A stretch of DNA of 64,000 bases from Chlorops oryzae. Lineage: Eukaryota; Arthropoda; Insecta; Diptera; Chloropidae. Location of the stretch: contig CM035809.1 in the NCBI GenBank assembly GCA_020466095.1, positions 652,157 to 716,156 on the forward strand, given 5' to 3'. The position numbers and the translations under genes were made by a program. Positions within the stretch are counted from its first letter, which is position 1, and the number at the start of each line of letters is the position of its first letter. The notes under the pieces are model-generated. The model ran no database searches. It was not told where the DNA came from and saw nothing but the letters and a program-made list of their open reading frames with translations. This document shows positions 24,003-35,527 of this stretch, piece after piece.

Positions 24003-26078
24003 TAGGGGAAAGTGGTCACCCTTCGTACACTTTTTACATTTTAGTTTTTTACTTCATAAATAATTGTGGAATCTATCTAATTTGTACCACTTAGTGTGAC
24101 AAATATATTCTAGTCTGTTACAAAAGAGTCCGAAACTATTATATAACAAGGTTAAAAAGTTACTGCGATTTTTCAACAATAAGATTTTTGTACGAATGTG
24201 CCCCACATATGGGGTACATTCGTACATTGGGTGGGGTACTTTCGTACGCTATGGGGTAGATCCGTACAGAGTAGTTACAAAGCCAATCAAACTCAATTAA
24301 TTTTTATAATTTATTATTATATTATTTATTTATAAAAAAACAAACTTAAAAGTATGTGACTTGACTCGTGTACCCTTCTTTTTATAAGCGTAAGCGGGGT
24401 ATATTAGTTTTGTGCGAATCTTGTAACAGGGAGAACTAAGCTCCGGAGATATAGACATATATATGTATATACGTCTGTCCGTGGTCGGATCTCCTCCGAA
24501 ACGGCTGGACCAATCAAGTCGAATTTTGGCACACAGGTATATCGGAACATATCCTGGAAAAAAATGGACGCCGCCCTCCGTGAGCCACGCCCACAAATAA
24601 GCCCACAAATAAGGGCTTATCATAACTTGTGAAGTAAAAGGCGTAGAAGCTTCAAATTCGCAACATAGGTTGACCAATGCGAATGAAAGGTGTAGGAAAA
24701 AAATTTATATGAACCACTCACTGCCACGCCCAAAAATGGAGATTTTTCGTAACTTCCGAATTAATAGGCGTAGACGCTTCAAATACGCAACATAGGTTGA
24801 CCAAGGCTAATGAAAGGTGTAGGAAAAAACTTTATGTGGGCCGCCCACTGCCACGCCCACAAATGAAGAGGAAAAACATAGTGCGCCAATAATGTCGGGA
24901 CGCTGGGTATTTCAAAGTCGGGCTTGACCGACTTTAGCTTTCTTACTTGTTATATTTTCGCACCATGATTCTCAATAAAAATATCTCATTTATTTAGAAT
25001 TTGCATACTAAATAAAAAGAAAAATACGTTATTGTGCTGTCTGTATGATATTTTTAAGAGCTTATATCATATTTTATTTCAAAAATGTTTAAAATGTATA
25101 TACTGGTGGTTAATAAAATCTAGAGGGGAGCATTCGTACGCGTATGAATGTGCCCCTGTCTAGCTGTCCGAATGCACCCCATGTCTTTCCAAAAAATTAA
25201 AGTGCAAGTTTATGTAAATTCTTATTTAGTTTGATAAATATAGCAATTAAAGCTCAAAATTAACAATGCTTACTCTAATAAATCGTCACCAGTTTGTTAA
25301 AAAACATAAGAATTCTTCTTAGAACTACAAACCAAACTTATATAAAAAAATTTACTCACGGAGCGTAAAAACACAATCCGTGTTCTCATCTGGCACAATG
25401 TACTGCAACTGACGCAAAACTCAGTTAGGAATATGACGGTCAGTATGTCAACACACACAAACAAATGCGTGTTTATGGGCCGTTTAGTTTCTGTGTTATA
25501 CTAAAGCTGAATTTCCAATAGCGCAGGAGGTGCGTAACGTGAATTCCTGCAAATGTTCAACACCTGAAAACATATGGAACGACGTCCAATCAACTTCCTG
25601 CACACGCAAAAGTTCGAAAAATTGAATATTTCCTGCGCGTGAGCAACATGACAGCTGAGTATAACAGTTGAAGAAAGGAATATAACAGTGTTGTAGAAAC
25701 TATTGAGTACTTTTTTATGGTACTTGGTACTACGGAGGTATGCTTTTCTTCCTTAATGAATTAATATGCATTAAATAATGTTTTCATTTAAGCTTCGACA
25801 TCTATATATATGATTTCTATAATTTATTTGCTAAGTAAAAGGGAATATTACATTCCGTTCATAGAAAATAAGACGAGTACAAGAGTAGCTAAAAATGTAC
25901 TGAGTCAAGTTCACATTCAAAACCGCAGCACTGACATGCTCATGCACACGCATTATTGGAAATTGCATTTTTCCTGCCCCTCCTGCAGCAGGAAATTTCC
26001 TGCAGCTCCTGCGCTATTGGAATTCAGGCTTAACTGTACGAATGTGCCCCGCGTACGAAGGGTGACCACTTTCCCCTA
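24003..26078. mobile_element. TA-flanked TIR element GGGGAAAGTGGTCACCC, about 2.1 kb
   Basis: GGGGAAAGTGGTCACCCTTC at the left (24005) and its inverse at the right (ending 26076), each bordered by TA, as in Tc1/mariner-type insertions. Near both ends runs of CGTACGAATGTGCCCC-type words repeat in both orientations. A family B repeat is nested at 24381-24951. No transposase frame seen. Confidence 0.7.
24381..24951 (-). mobile_element. DINE-1/mini-me-like repeat, family B copy 2
   Basis: Inverse of the repeat at 21744-22380, from TATAAGCGTAAGCGGGGTAT to ACTTTAGCTTTCTTACTTG. Contains GTCTGTCCGTGGTC in place of a longer tetramer run. Innermost layer of a three-level nest. Confidence 0.75.
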
Positions 26079-26540
26079 CCATAGGGCGGTAAATTTGAAT
26101 ACAAATACATGAGCTGTTTGAAGCGTAATAATTTTACTATTCGAACTCAGTATAACCGTTCACCATAATTTTCCGATGGATTCAGCTGCTAATGTCAAAA
26201 TTCCTTCGCAATTAATTCAATTCGGCCAATAAATGGCGAAGAAATTCGCTTCAGCGCCATCTGTTGACAATTAAAACAAAAAAAACGCTATGTCAAATTC
26301 CTCCGCTCTTTTTTCACTCTTGTGTACTAGCCGAAGGAATTAATTGGAGTTTCAATTTCTTTGCATTCCGCGACGGAATTGTCCCATACATTTTTATATG
26401 GAATGTCAAATTCCGCTGCCTTTGTGTACTAGCTTTTAATAAAGAAAAAGATTTATGCACCTTGTTAAATTCGACTTCGTTGGATATGAATTCCCTGAAT
26501 ATTAAGAGTATCGATAATAATTTCAAAGTAGATATTAGAC

Positions 26541-26546
26541 TTTATT
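26541..26546 (-). terminator. Poly(A) signal AATAAA of the L1-domain gene
   Basis: TTTATT on the plus strand gives AATAAA on the gene strand, about 113 bp past the stop codon. It is the nearest canonical signal downstream of 26659. Confidence 0.5.
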
Positions 26547-26658
26547 GTTCTGATATTGTATGCTAAATACAATTAAAAAAAAAAATAGTTTTTCAAAAAT
26601 TTAAATAACCAAGAAAAAAAACTTTGTGTACCTAAGTGAAAGTTGAGGTGCTTTTTTT

Positions 26659-28165
26659 TTATAAGTTCTTTACTTTTTCTTTCTCGCAATCTGAAGAATT
26701 CTTTTTTAACCGTTTTGCATTTTTAGACGAAACTGAGTTTTTGGATTCCTCAAGTTCAGTCGGTTGGCCGGATGAAGCCAGTAAAGCAGCGCGCGACTCT
26801 TGAAGTTTGCGTTTCTTTTGCATTTGTCCAGCACTAAGTTTCAATATTTCTGCTTCCTTTGTCAAGGTATGTGTGGAAAGGATTCCCCTGGCCTGATTTT
26901 TTAATAGAAGCATGCGCTTCTCGCGGGGACCAACTATGTAGGGGGCTTCATGAGGACCACTTGTTGTTTTGACATAAATGGGTAAGGAAGAAGTTCCCCG
27001 AATGTTGACTTTAATGTCCATGCCTCGAATATTATCCAAGCCACCCGGGTAAGTCTGTTTTAGTTGCTTCACGACTTCAATAATATTCTCCGCAATTTGC
27101 TCCGGATTTTGTCTGTCAGAACCGACAGGAATTGTTATTAGATCACCTTTTCCAAAGTTCATAAACGCCGTGCGACGCAGTGCTTTACTAATTTCGGATT
27201 TAATATTTTCCAATTTATCCATTCGCACAGTGTGAAATGTTGTGCGCGGTTTTTGGAATGTTTTTCCCAAAAAACCGGCAATTTGACCAGCAATGCGCCC
27301 ATCACAGAGATAATAGTCGTACGTGGATGCCAGCTTGCGCTTTGACTCAAAACTCTTATATTCGTTTCGCAATTGATTAAAGGGTATAATGTTGACACCC
27401 TTTATGCCGGCTTCCTGAAATATATCCGTATACTTCTCTATGGTTGATTCAAACTCAACTTTTGCACCACGTTGCAAGTCGGGAACTACAATAACAATAT
27501 CGCCGCTGTTGATATCGACGATTGGATGTGTAACTTTCCTAATAAACGAAGAAAACATAATCTCAATTGTTAAAATCTTTACGTAGATTCATGAAATTTA
27601 CTTACAGTTTATAAATGCGTTTAGGGCAACTAGAAATTTTACAACCGGATACGTTTAGGCAATAATTGTAGTCACCAAAAATTAATAGTTTTTTCGTTTT
27701 TAGTTCACTCTCGACAAGGTCCTTTAGTGCTTTGACCGTCTCAATAACGTTGGGAAGGCGCACAATATCGTCAAAAGCTTCTTCATCTGCTAACTTTGAT
27801 TCTTCACTATCTTTGGTAGGTTTCTTGGATTTCGCTAAAGATTTTTCCGGAATCGATTTACCTTTAGAGCCTTCTACCAATTTTGCCACGTTGCCTCTTG
27901 TTCTCAAAGCTTTCTTTATGGTAGATTCCGCATGAGTACTGTCAGTATTATCGGACGATCGTTTTGCCTTTTTTTTCACAGGCTTTGATGAGATGCTTTT
28001 TGTAGCTCCTTTGATTCCTGTCTTTTCCGTGGAGGCAATCTCCCCTTGCTTGCCCAACTTGCCAATTTTCTTTGGACCAAATACCCTCTTTTGTGCTTCA
28101 TCCTTCTTTTCAGATTTAGATTCAATCTTCGTTACTTCTTTCTCCTTTTTTTGAATCTTTCCCAT
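26659..28165 (-). CDS. Ribosomal L1 domain-containing nucleolar protein (RSL1D1-like), two exons
   Basis: Exons run 28165-27606 and 27538-26659, separated by a 67-bp intron (27605-27539) that starts GTAAGT and ends TTATTAG. Joining them gives 1440 bases, 479 residues plus stop, with the phase kept through the split Leu codon. Residues 1 to about 130 are a Lys/Ser-rich, largely disordered tail. From about 130 to 390 the protein shows the ribosomal L1 fold family pattern, with VIETVKALKDLVESELK, then KKLLIFGDYNYC, then DIVIVVPDLQRG, YDYYLCDGRIAGQIAGFLGK and GKGDLITIPVGS. The C-terminus is again Lys-rich and probably helical. Animal relatives (human RSL1D1; I believe Drosophila CG13096) are nucleolar factors tied to ribosome biogenesis. 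The role here is inferred from family. Start chosen as the first ATG, with G at -3 and +4. It lacks the full rRNA-binding context of true L1 proteins. Confidence 0.93.
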
Positions 28166-28429
28166 TGCTTTGATTTGCGCTCACTGAATTGTGAGTAGCG
28201 ATGGGTAAATTCGATAGTCGAAAATCGAACACAAATCGATTTTTCACCCCAATGTGACGAATTTTTCGAACCGAGCTTGAGAGTGCTAAAATTAGGAAAA
28301 ATCTAAGTTTCAAGCGAAAAAATCCAACATTTTCTTTCATCAGGGCAAGTAAAATAAGGACATTAATCTATTAGAATATATATACACTTGAATGCATTTC
28401 ATTCACATCGATACTTAACAGCCGATAGC

Positions 28430-28437
28430 TATCGATA
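28430..28437. promoter_or_regulatory. DRE palindrome TATCGATA upstream of the L1-domain gene
   Basis: Perfect 8-bp DREF-type site about 265 bp upstream of the minus-strand start codon, within AGCTATCGATAG. DRE sites are typical of housekeeping and ribosome-related promoters in flies. A second one lies at 29919 on the far side of an inserted element. Confidence 0.6.
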
Positions 28438-28498
28438 GTTTTACTGCTTTTGCCTATCACTAGGACCACGTGCGATAATATACAATCATGGGAACAAG

Positions 28499-29897
28499 CA
28501 GTGCTGCCATAACAAGAAGTCAAAAAATCTTCTTGACCTAAAAAATGTGCTTGCAAGTACCTTTGACCACTGGCCATACACGCTCAAACAAAACACCAAA
28601 TACTTCCTCAAACATCAGTTGATTTGGTAGCTTGAAGGAGAAAACGCGGAAAGATGTCGTTATATTCAATAAAAAATATTTTTGGAAAATAAACTATTTT
28701 GCTTTTTAAAGTCGTCACTTTTCTTTAAATTTATTAAGTTTTTTTAAATATATTTTAATTAATTTTAATATATTTAATTTTATATTTTGGAATATATTGC
28801 TGAAAAATTCCTGCCATGCCTCATTATTAGGATTTGACATCTTCCGGCCAATGTTCACTTTGCAACTTGCGACTTTGCTCAATTAAATTTTAACATTGCA
28901 TGTTTTCAAGCACCGTCATACACACTCAAATATTATTTTCAAACACAAGGCCACACCTCGAAAAAATTGTTAGTCAAACAAGAAACGATGCTTGCAAGCA
29001 GCGCCACACAAGGTCAAATATGATTGCAAATTTATTTGGGCATGTATGGCCTCGGGTGTACCCTATACTCAGATACACAGTATATACTTGCTCATTTAAT
29101 TGACGTAAGTAGGCTTAATGCAGCTTCTTCAGGAGACAGACAGAGGGCGACACAGCAAAGGCTTACATTTTCAAAATCTTCGAGTATTTTTATATCTAAA
29201 AAGCCTGTTTCCATCGCGGCGCAATTAAGTACCTGCTGATTCGAGATTACTGTTCACAAAAGAATCAGCGCGACTATTAATTGAATGAAGTAACGGGAGA
29301 AAGTGTCAAAATCTCAGATGCAGCCCTGATTTCTATACACTTGTTGATTACTTGCCATCTGAGCATAAGTCAAAGTAGATATGTAATTTACTTCGAAGTA
29401 AATTTTGGTTTTGTTGGCATGTATTTTATATGGGATCCTTACTTGCTTAGCATCTGAGTATAGGCTATAAGCTCGAAAAAAGAGTAGCATTTCTACAGAG
29501 ATAAAAAATCTTCACTTTGTTCCGAAATAATTTCTTGACCTCAATCCTAACTAACACAAATCTAAAATAAAATTAAAACCAAACTGATGTTTCTTGGTTT
29601 TATTGACATAGCTAAACATATGACTTGCTGACAGCAAACGTTTTTGAAAATGGTTCTCTATATGACATTTGCCAACAGCTTTACAAAAAGAGCAACGACG
29701 TTTGTCAATTCTATTACATATTAAACATTTGCACTTAAAAAGTTATACAAAATAATTCATACGATTCAAATTCATAAAACCATACTGAAAAACTATCTTC
29801 ATTTTGAAGGTTTTTCCAGTAAAATATTTTGTTACAAAAATAAAAACTATAAACAAATCTTTGGTTTGAAGATAAATCTTCACTAATGGCAGCACTG
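28499..29897. mobile_element. hAT-like element, CAGTGCTGCCAT ends, about 1.4 kb
   Basis: Left CAGTGCTGCCATAA and right TTAATGGCAGCACTG-type ends (right reads CTAATGGCAGCACTG) are inverted. The 8 bases outside are GGAACAAG and GTCAGAAG, which match at 5 of 8 positions and may be a worn target duplication. AAATCTTC and GAAGATTT words recur near both ends. No transposase. Confidence 0.6.
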
Positions 29898-29918
29898 GTC
29901 AGAAGAGTGGATGCAAGC

Positions 29919-30082
29919 TATCGATAGAGAGTATCGATGTTTTAAAAAATTATATCGCTATTTGTGCGACTATCGATTGTTTTGGCTCCAAATTTAAATT
30001 TGCGGGCGTGAACTCAAAAACGAAGTGAAGTGAAGTTCGAAGAGCCTAGCTATAATTACAATAAATTTAAATCGAATAGAAA
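29919..30082 (+). promoter_or_regulatory. DRE-containing promoter-like segment, plus strand
   Basis: TATCGATA at 29919-29926, then further ATCGAT words at 29935 and 29974. They are followed by GAACTCAAAAACGAAGTGAAGTGAAG, which has the look of a fly transcription start and leader. A family A repeat cuts in at 30083. With the DRE at 28430 it could be the other half of a divergent promoter. No downstream plus-strand coding exon could be tied to it. Confidence 0.35.
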
Positions 30083-30470
30083 CAAGTAAGGGTTTTATAG
30101 TCAGGTGAACCTGATATTACAATACCCGACACAGATTATAGGATAGCTAAATATGTTTTAGTGTTTTTTTAAAACAGTTCCCAAGAATAAGGTGCCACAC
30201 ATCACGAAGTTTTCTATTTTTGCGATTTTCATAGCAGATCCTAATAGTACATCTAGATAATATATTAAAATATATTCCTGACCATCCGAATATAAGTATA
30301 TGTACGTTCATATGTGGCATATGCAATCTCTACAAGATTCTTTTCCTAAAATTGTTTATGTAAAATTGGCATACATTTATTCTAATAGTATGATCGAATA
30401 CGGGGCAACCAGTATTGATGAAATATATGTCTGTCCCTGCGACAGCAGCATGGTTATTTTCTTTTCGAAA
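30083..30470 (+). mobile_element. Family A (DINE-like) repeat, diverged 5' part
   Basis: CAAGTAAGGGTTTTATAGTC and AATACCCGACACAG repeat the family A left end. Weaker similarity continues with GCGATTTTCATAGCAGATCC, matching the GTGATTTTCGCAACAGACCC segment of copy 1. The right boundary is approximate. Confidence 0.55.
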
Positions 30471-30879
30471 AGTGAAACACATATTTCTTATTTCTTTTTC
30501 ATAACTAAATCGTTTAAAAGTTTGACAGATTTGTTCAAACATTTTTAATGTCATTTGCCATTAAATTTCTTCAAGAATACATATGTGTTAATTGAGAGCG
30601 TAGGCATGGACGTATCCAGATTTTCAGTTAGGGAGGGGAAAGATACAAAAAGTTTGTTCTATATCAGTGTCGGCCAAATTTCGATTTTCCTGGCACATGT
30701 GCTTGAAGGACCGAATTCTGCCGACGCAGCAGTCGCACACGTATACCGTATTCCGATTTGGGCAAAAACCGGTCAGCTGCATTCGTGTGGGTTAAAAACA
30801 AACTTCGTCAATGCAAATCAGATTAACTCACAGCATAGAATAAGAAAGAGAAAAGGCCTCATTAACTAAAATCAAGAGT

Positions 30880-31340
30880 GGGGCCTTTTACACTACTCAA
30901 TTATTGACCGTCAATTCTTATTTTTAATGGTTTTTAGAGTTACATCCGTGTTCCCACGTACGAAATAGGGCACAAAACGATCTGTCGAGTACGTGTAACG
31001 AAAAAACACTCAATTTTTCTCTAAATTCCCGCAATTTTCGCGCCCAAAACGTTACAATTGACGTCAATAATCGAAGCGGAGCCGCGAATAAAGTTTCAAG
31101 TGACAATTTTTTTCACCTAATTTTGAGACTTTCGCTTTCAATAATTCTTAAGGCCTTTAAGCTATCCCAATAATATTGTTATTTGGTAAACTCTTGGACA
31201 TTTCTCAATATTTGGGAACCTTAAAGTAGCGAAGTGGCCTTGTGAGTTATGAATGGCATGGCAAATTTGAAAAAATTTGAAATTTTTTACTTACAACGTT
31301 ATTCGCTACTCCGCTTCAATTGACTAGTGTAAAAGGTCTC
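30880..31340. mobile_element. Short TIR element CCTTTTACACTAGTCAATT, about 460 bp
   Basis: GGGGCCTTTTACACTACTCA at 30880 and TGACTAGTGTAAAAGGTCTC ending at 31340 are inverted. No target duplication is obvious. The interior has no coding potential. Confidence 0.5.
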
Positions 31341-32676
31341 AATATAATAATCTAAGTAATGCCAAATGGATACTTTGAGTCGGAAAATTCCCGCAAAACG
31401 TTAACAATACGGATATCTGGCATCATGGTTCTTCACATATGTATATCTACAAATACGTTGGTTCATTCAAACTAGTTCGGTCGCGAACTGCACAACTCGC
31501 GTCAATAAAGCTTTCAGAAAAACCGTGAAAATGTGAAAATTAATCAAAATAATAAGTAAAAGGTGTTTATTTCGTGAATGTGCCTAAATGTAAATAGGGT
31601 TTTGTAGAAAATTCATTAAAGAGCGGCTTATAAAAGCGAAGAAAACGAAAATCCATATGATGCTCGAATGAATCCAATCGGTTAAAAGAAAAATTTTCGT
31701 CGCTCGTTCCACATACATCCGCATATATACGCGGACTGTAAGTATATACGTATATATATATATATATCTATATGCAGTGATAGCAGCCGCTACTCGCTGG
31801 CACATATATGTGCGTCGTACTGTATCGAAAAGAGCGCGCGCTAGAGATCGTGTCTGTGTTGGTGCGCGCGTTCGTCCCTGTTTTCGTATTGGTGTTTATT
31901 TGTATCTGAGCGAATACGCTCTAAAGAGCAACAACGAAAAATATTTAAAACTATAAACGACGAAATTGCATGTGAAGTGAGAATTTACGAAAAAAAATTT
32001 ATTCAATATTGAAAAAAGGAAAAGAAATCAAAACACAAATTTCAAAAGCAAAAGCAAAAATACAATGTACAAAAATAAGAGGCAAAGTGAATGAAATAAA
32101 GATTTTTTTCGTCCGTTTCGCAAACGATTCGCAAGCAACAAAAATAAACAGAGCGTCATCAGCGCTTCCCTTTTTTGTTGTTATTCTCGTGCTTCGAGAA
32201 CATTGTTGCCGGCTTTTTCGACTCTCATTATTTAAAATGGTGAGATTATTTTTCAAAAGTTTGTTGCTATTAACTTGTGATTTTCAGATCGGAATTTCGT
32301 TTCAATATTAATTTGCAAACAAAGTTTTTAAGTTTTTGTTCTTCTCTGCTGTAACATTTTTAGAAGACGAAAGGAAAAAGGATGTCAAAATGACATCAAC
32401 GAAGAGAGAAAATTTTAACTTGTAGAAACAAAAACAAATTTTGTCTTTCAGTGACACTCACAACTATATTGATTCAATTTTCGATAATACAGTAGAAATT
32501 CGATTATCCGGATATCCGATTATCTTCACGGATTTAATTACCCAATTAATCACAAATAATTTCCAACCAAAATATTAACAATTTCAAACCGCGTTTTTTT
32601 GCAAAAGATACAAACTCTTTTTTTTTTAAATATCAATTGCTTGGTTATGGCTCAAATAATGTCGCATAGGACGGGA
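31341..32676 (+). promoter_or_regulatory. Leader-like region with candidate ATG|GTGAGA exon end
   Basis: The stretch 31440-32240 has CG-containing words (GTCGGTCGCGAACTGC, GTGCGCGCGTTCGTCC), a TA microsatellite (31745-31770) and A-rich leader-like sequence. It ends with ATG at 32237-32239 directly followed by GTGAGA, a plausible splice donor. That would be a 5' UTR exon ending with the start codon. No second exon was found, so gene identity is unknown. It could be an alternative upstream exon of a gene further right. Confidence 0.25.
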
Positions 32677-32818
32677 TTAAGGGGGTCTTCTCATTGAGCA
32701 ACTTTTTTTTTTTGCATTTATTTATAGCTTGGGTAGTTGTGAATATGCCCCTAAAAGGATTTTTTGAAATTCGAAATAGTTTAGAGGATATAGCCTTCTT
32801 TGTCGAGCAAGATCTGCG

Positions 32819-34161
32819 ATGTATATGAACTTAGCGAAACACTTTTTCAATTTGAATTTCTAAACTATCCTATAATTAGCCGTTAATTAACCGTTAATTA
32901 ATCGTGAAAGAAAAAAATTTACCGCTCTTTTAGTTTTTTTTTTATGCGATGTTTCGCTAAGTTCATATGAACTTAGCGGAACAAAAATTTTAAAAATATG
33001 TTTTTTGTTTCCACTTATAGCTCAATCGATGCTGTGAATTAACCGTTAATTAATCGTGAAAGAAAAAAATTTACCGCTCATCTAGTTTTTTTTTATGCGA
33101 TGTTTCGCTAAGTTCATATGAACTTAGCGGAACAAAAATTTTAAAAATATGTTTTTTGTTTCCACTTATAGCTTAATCGATGCTGTGAATTAACCGTTAA
33201 TTAATCGTGAAAGAAAAAAATTTACCGCTCATCTAGTTTTTTTTTTATGCGATGTTTCGCTGAGTTCGTATGATTTTAGCGGAACAAAAATTTTAAAAAT
33301 ATGTTTTTTGTTTCCACTTATAGCTCAATCGATGCTGTGAATTAATCGTGAAAGAAAAAAATTTACCGCTCATCTAGTTTTTTTTTATGCGATGTTTCGC
33401 TAAGTTCATATGAACTTAGCGGAACAAAAATTTTAAAAATATGTTTTTTGTTTCCACTTATAGCTCAATCGATGCTGTGAATTAACCGTTAATTAATCGT
33501 GAAAGAAAAAAATTTACCGCTCATCTAGTTTTTTTTTATGCGATGTTTCGCTAAGTTCATATGAACTTAGCGGAACAAAAATTTTAAAAATATGTTTTTT
33601 GTTTCCACTTATAGCTCAATCGATGCTGTGAATTAACCGTTAATTAATCGTGAAAGAAAAAAATTTACCGCTCATCTAGTTTTTTTTTTATGCGATGTTT
33701 CGCTAAGTTCATATGAACTTAGCGGAACAAAAATTTAAAAATATGTTTTTTGTTTCCACTTATAGCTTAATCGATGCTGTGAATTAACCGTTAATTAATC
33801 GTGAAAGAAAAAAATTTACCGCTCATCTAGTTTTTTTTTTATGCGATGTTTCGCTGAGTTCGTATGATTTTAGCGGAACAAAAATTTTAAAAATATGTTT
33901 TTTGTTTCCACTTATAGCTCAATCGATGCTGTGAATTAACCGTTAATTAATCGTGAAAGAAAAAAATTTACCGCTCATCTAGTTTTTTTTTTATGCGATG
34001 TTTCGCTAAGTTCATATGAACTTAGCGGAACAAAAATTTTAAAAATATGTTTTTTGTTTCCACTTATAGCTTAATCGATGCTGTGAATTAACCGTAAATT
34101 TATCGTGAAAGAAAAAAATTTACCGCTCATCTAGTTTTTTTTTTATGCGATGTTTCGCTAA
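32819..34161 (+). repeat. Left Foldback arm, tandem array of about 151-bp units
   Basis: The anchor GCTGTGAATTAA recurs at 33031, 33182, 33334, 33474, 33625, 33776, 33928 and 34080, giving spacings of 151, 152, 140, 151, 151, 152 and 152. Each unit holds a palindrome centred on TTCATATGAA whose half-site TATGAACTTAGCG equals the element's terminus, an ATCGAT, and a run of T. Two units carry the variant CGTATGATTTTAGCGG (near 33265 and 33870). Confidence 0.95.
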
Positions 34162-34862
34162 TGTGGCAGCGGACTAAGCAAGCATAAACAGTAGACATGA
34201 CGTTAAAAACGACTTTTTGGAATTTCTTAGGTGGGGTGGTCTCATATTGTAGGGTTCCTCGAAAAACTTTATGGGCCAAAATTTTTTTTCTGTAGGACGA
34301 CGCTTAGACGTGCCCCACGGGGGTCAAAGTTCACAAAAACCCCGCCAAATCTTACTAATGTCGCCATAACTCTGTAAGGGAGGTCAGAAAGTGGGTAAAA
34401 TGTGAGAGCGACCCCCATTAATTTTTCCCCCGTAACATTTTATCTCAACAAACTTTTCCCCTATCTCCCCTCCTTAAGGGGGCTCCCATATAAAAGTACC
34501 CTTTTTATAAAATTGGTGCAAACCACGCACCAATGGCATAAATGGGTTAAAATGTATAACTAATCTCAACTATTATTTTATTTTACACATTTCACCCAAA
34601 TATACTTACCCCCTATCTCCCCTCCTTAGGGGGGCCCCCATACAAAATTACCTTCATTTTATCAAATTTTCATTAAAAATGGCCGTCAATAGAGTCAAAC
34701 CCCTCCTAGAGAGATGATATGTATGACCGACCCCCATTATTTTTTTACCCTAAACATTTTCTTCCAACATACCTATCCTCTATCTCCCCTCCTTAGGGGG
34801 GTCTCCATACAAGATTATAGTCCGGGAGCTAGCACGTGTTTTACCCTCCTCATAAGCGCCGC
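34162..34862 (+). repeat. Inner inverted-repeat arm, left (701 bp)
   Basis: Starts TGTGGCAGCGGACTAAGC and ends CATAAGCGCCGC. It is the inverse of 36296-36997 with at most slight differences by eye. Within it CTATCTCCCCTCCTTA followed by GGGGG and CCATA recurs three times (near 34470, 34613 and 34770), so the arm itself contains diverged direct repeats of about 150 bp. It is unrelated to the outer 151-bp units. Confidence 0.93.
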
Positions 34863-35159
34863 TTTCCCGGGGTCGGTCCAAAAGAGGTGAGGACCGGTCG
34901 CGTTTTCATACGTTCAACTCACCCGTTTTTCCACAGCGTTGTCATTGAAAAACAACCGGTCCATTTTCAAAGCTTTTAGGGTCGGTTGTGGGTGGGTCCA
35001 TATGGCCTTAAATGAGGGTGAGTTTTTTTTTTTTTAAATATTTATTTTAATATGAAAAATGAAAAAAAAATTTTTTCTTATTTTGTTTATTTTGCCTTTT
35101 TTGTTTTTTAATCCTTTTTGTTACACAATATTATATAATTTCCTTTTTGATTTGCCCGC

Positions 35160-35232
35160 GTCGGCCGAGCCTCGAACCGCAGAACTCTGGGTTGCTAAAT
35201 TGGTGTCTTAACCATTACGCTAAACAAGCAAG
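35160..35232 (-). other. tRNA-like module 1 in the Foldback core
   Basis: On the minus strand the A-box-like TAGCGTAATGGTTAAGA is followed by the B-box-like GGTTCGAGGCTC, about 35 bases apart. The acceptor ends do not pair well, so this is a tRNA-derived or tRNA-mimicking sequence, not a functional tRNA. Confidence 0.5.
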
Positions 35233-35454
35233 TTTAATGCTCTGATCAAAACGCTGACTTGAGTGTTTGGTTGCTCAAGTTTTTGGGAAACGTGCGTAAA
35301 GAATTTTTCGTTTTCACAGAAAAAAAATTCTTGAAAAATAAATATTAAAAAACAAATAACATGTAAAAAACGACTTTTTTTTCAAGTTAAAAAAAAAATT
35401 AAATATGAACATAAAAAAATCTTAGGTTATTGAAAAAAAAAAATTCTTTCTAAA

Positions 35455-35527
35455 ACGAGCAAGGGCTTGAACTCCCACCCTCTCGGTTGCGAAGCGAGAG
35501 TCTTAACCATCAAGCTAACTTGCCTTT
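35455..35527 (-). other. tRNA-like module 2 in the Foldback core, CGC loop
   Basis: On the minus strand A-box TAGCTTGATGGTTAAGAC, then a stem CTCTCG/CGAGAG around a loop containing TTCGCAA (CGC in anticodon position, preceded by T and followed by A), then AGTTCAAGCC as B box. The anticodon arm is the best preserved part; the T and acceptor stems are poor. Confidence 0.5.

Larger units (their letters stand above)
23921..26430. mobile_element. Outer TIR element AGTACACAAAGGCAGCGG, split by nested elements
   Basis: Left AGTACACAAAGGCAGCGGAA and right TTCCGCTGCCTTTGTGTACT are inverted at least 24 bp deep. AGCT stands outside both ends. Only about 80 bp of the left part and 350 bp of the right part belong to it, the rest being the GGGGAAAGTGG element with its own insert. 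The right end lies about 110 bp from the poly(A) signal of the L1-domain gene. Confidence 0.7.

Noticed and set aside
30555..30869. 104-codon frame on the plus strand
   Set aside because: No domain, overlaps the border of repeats, no splice or codon signal that I can support.
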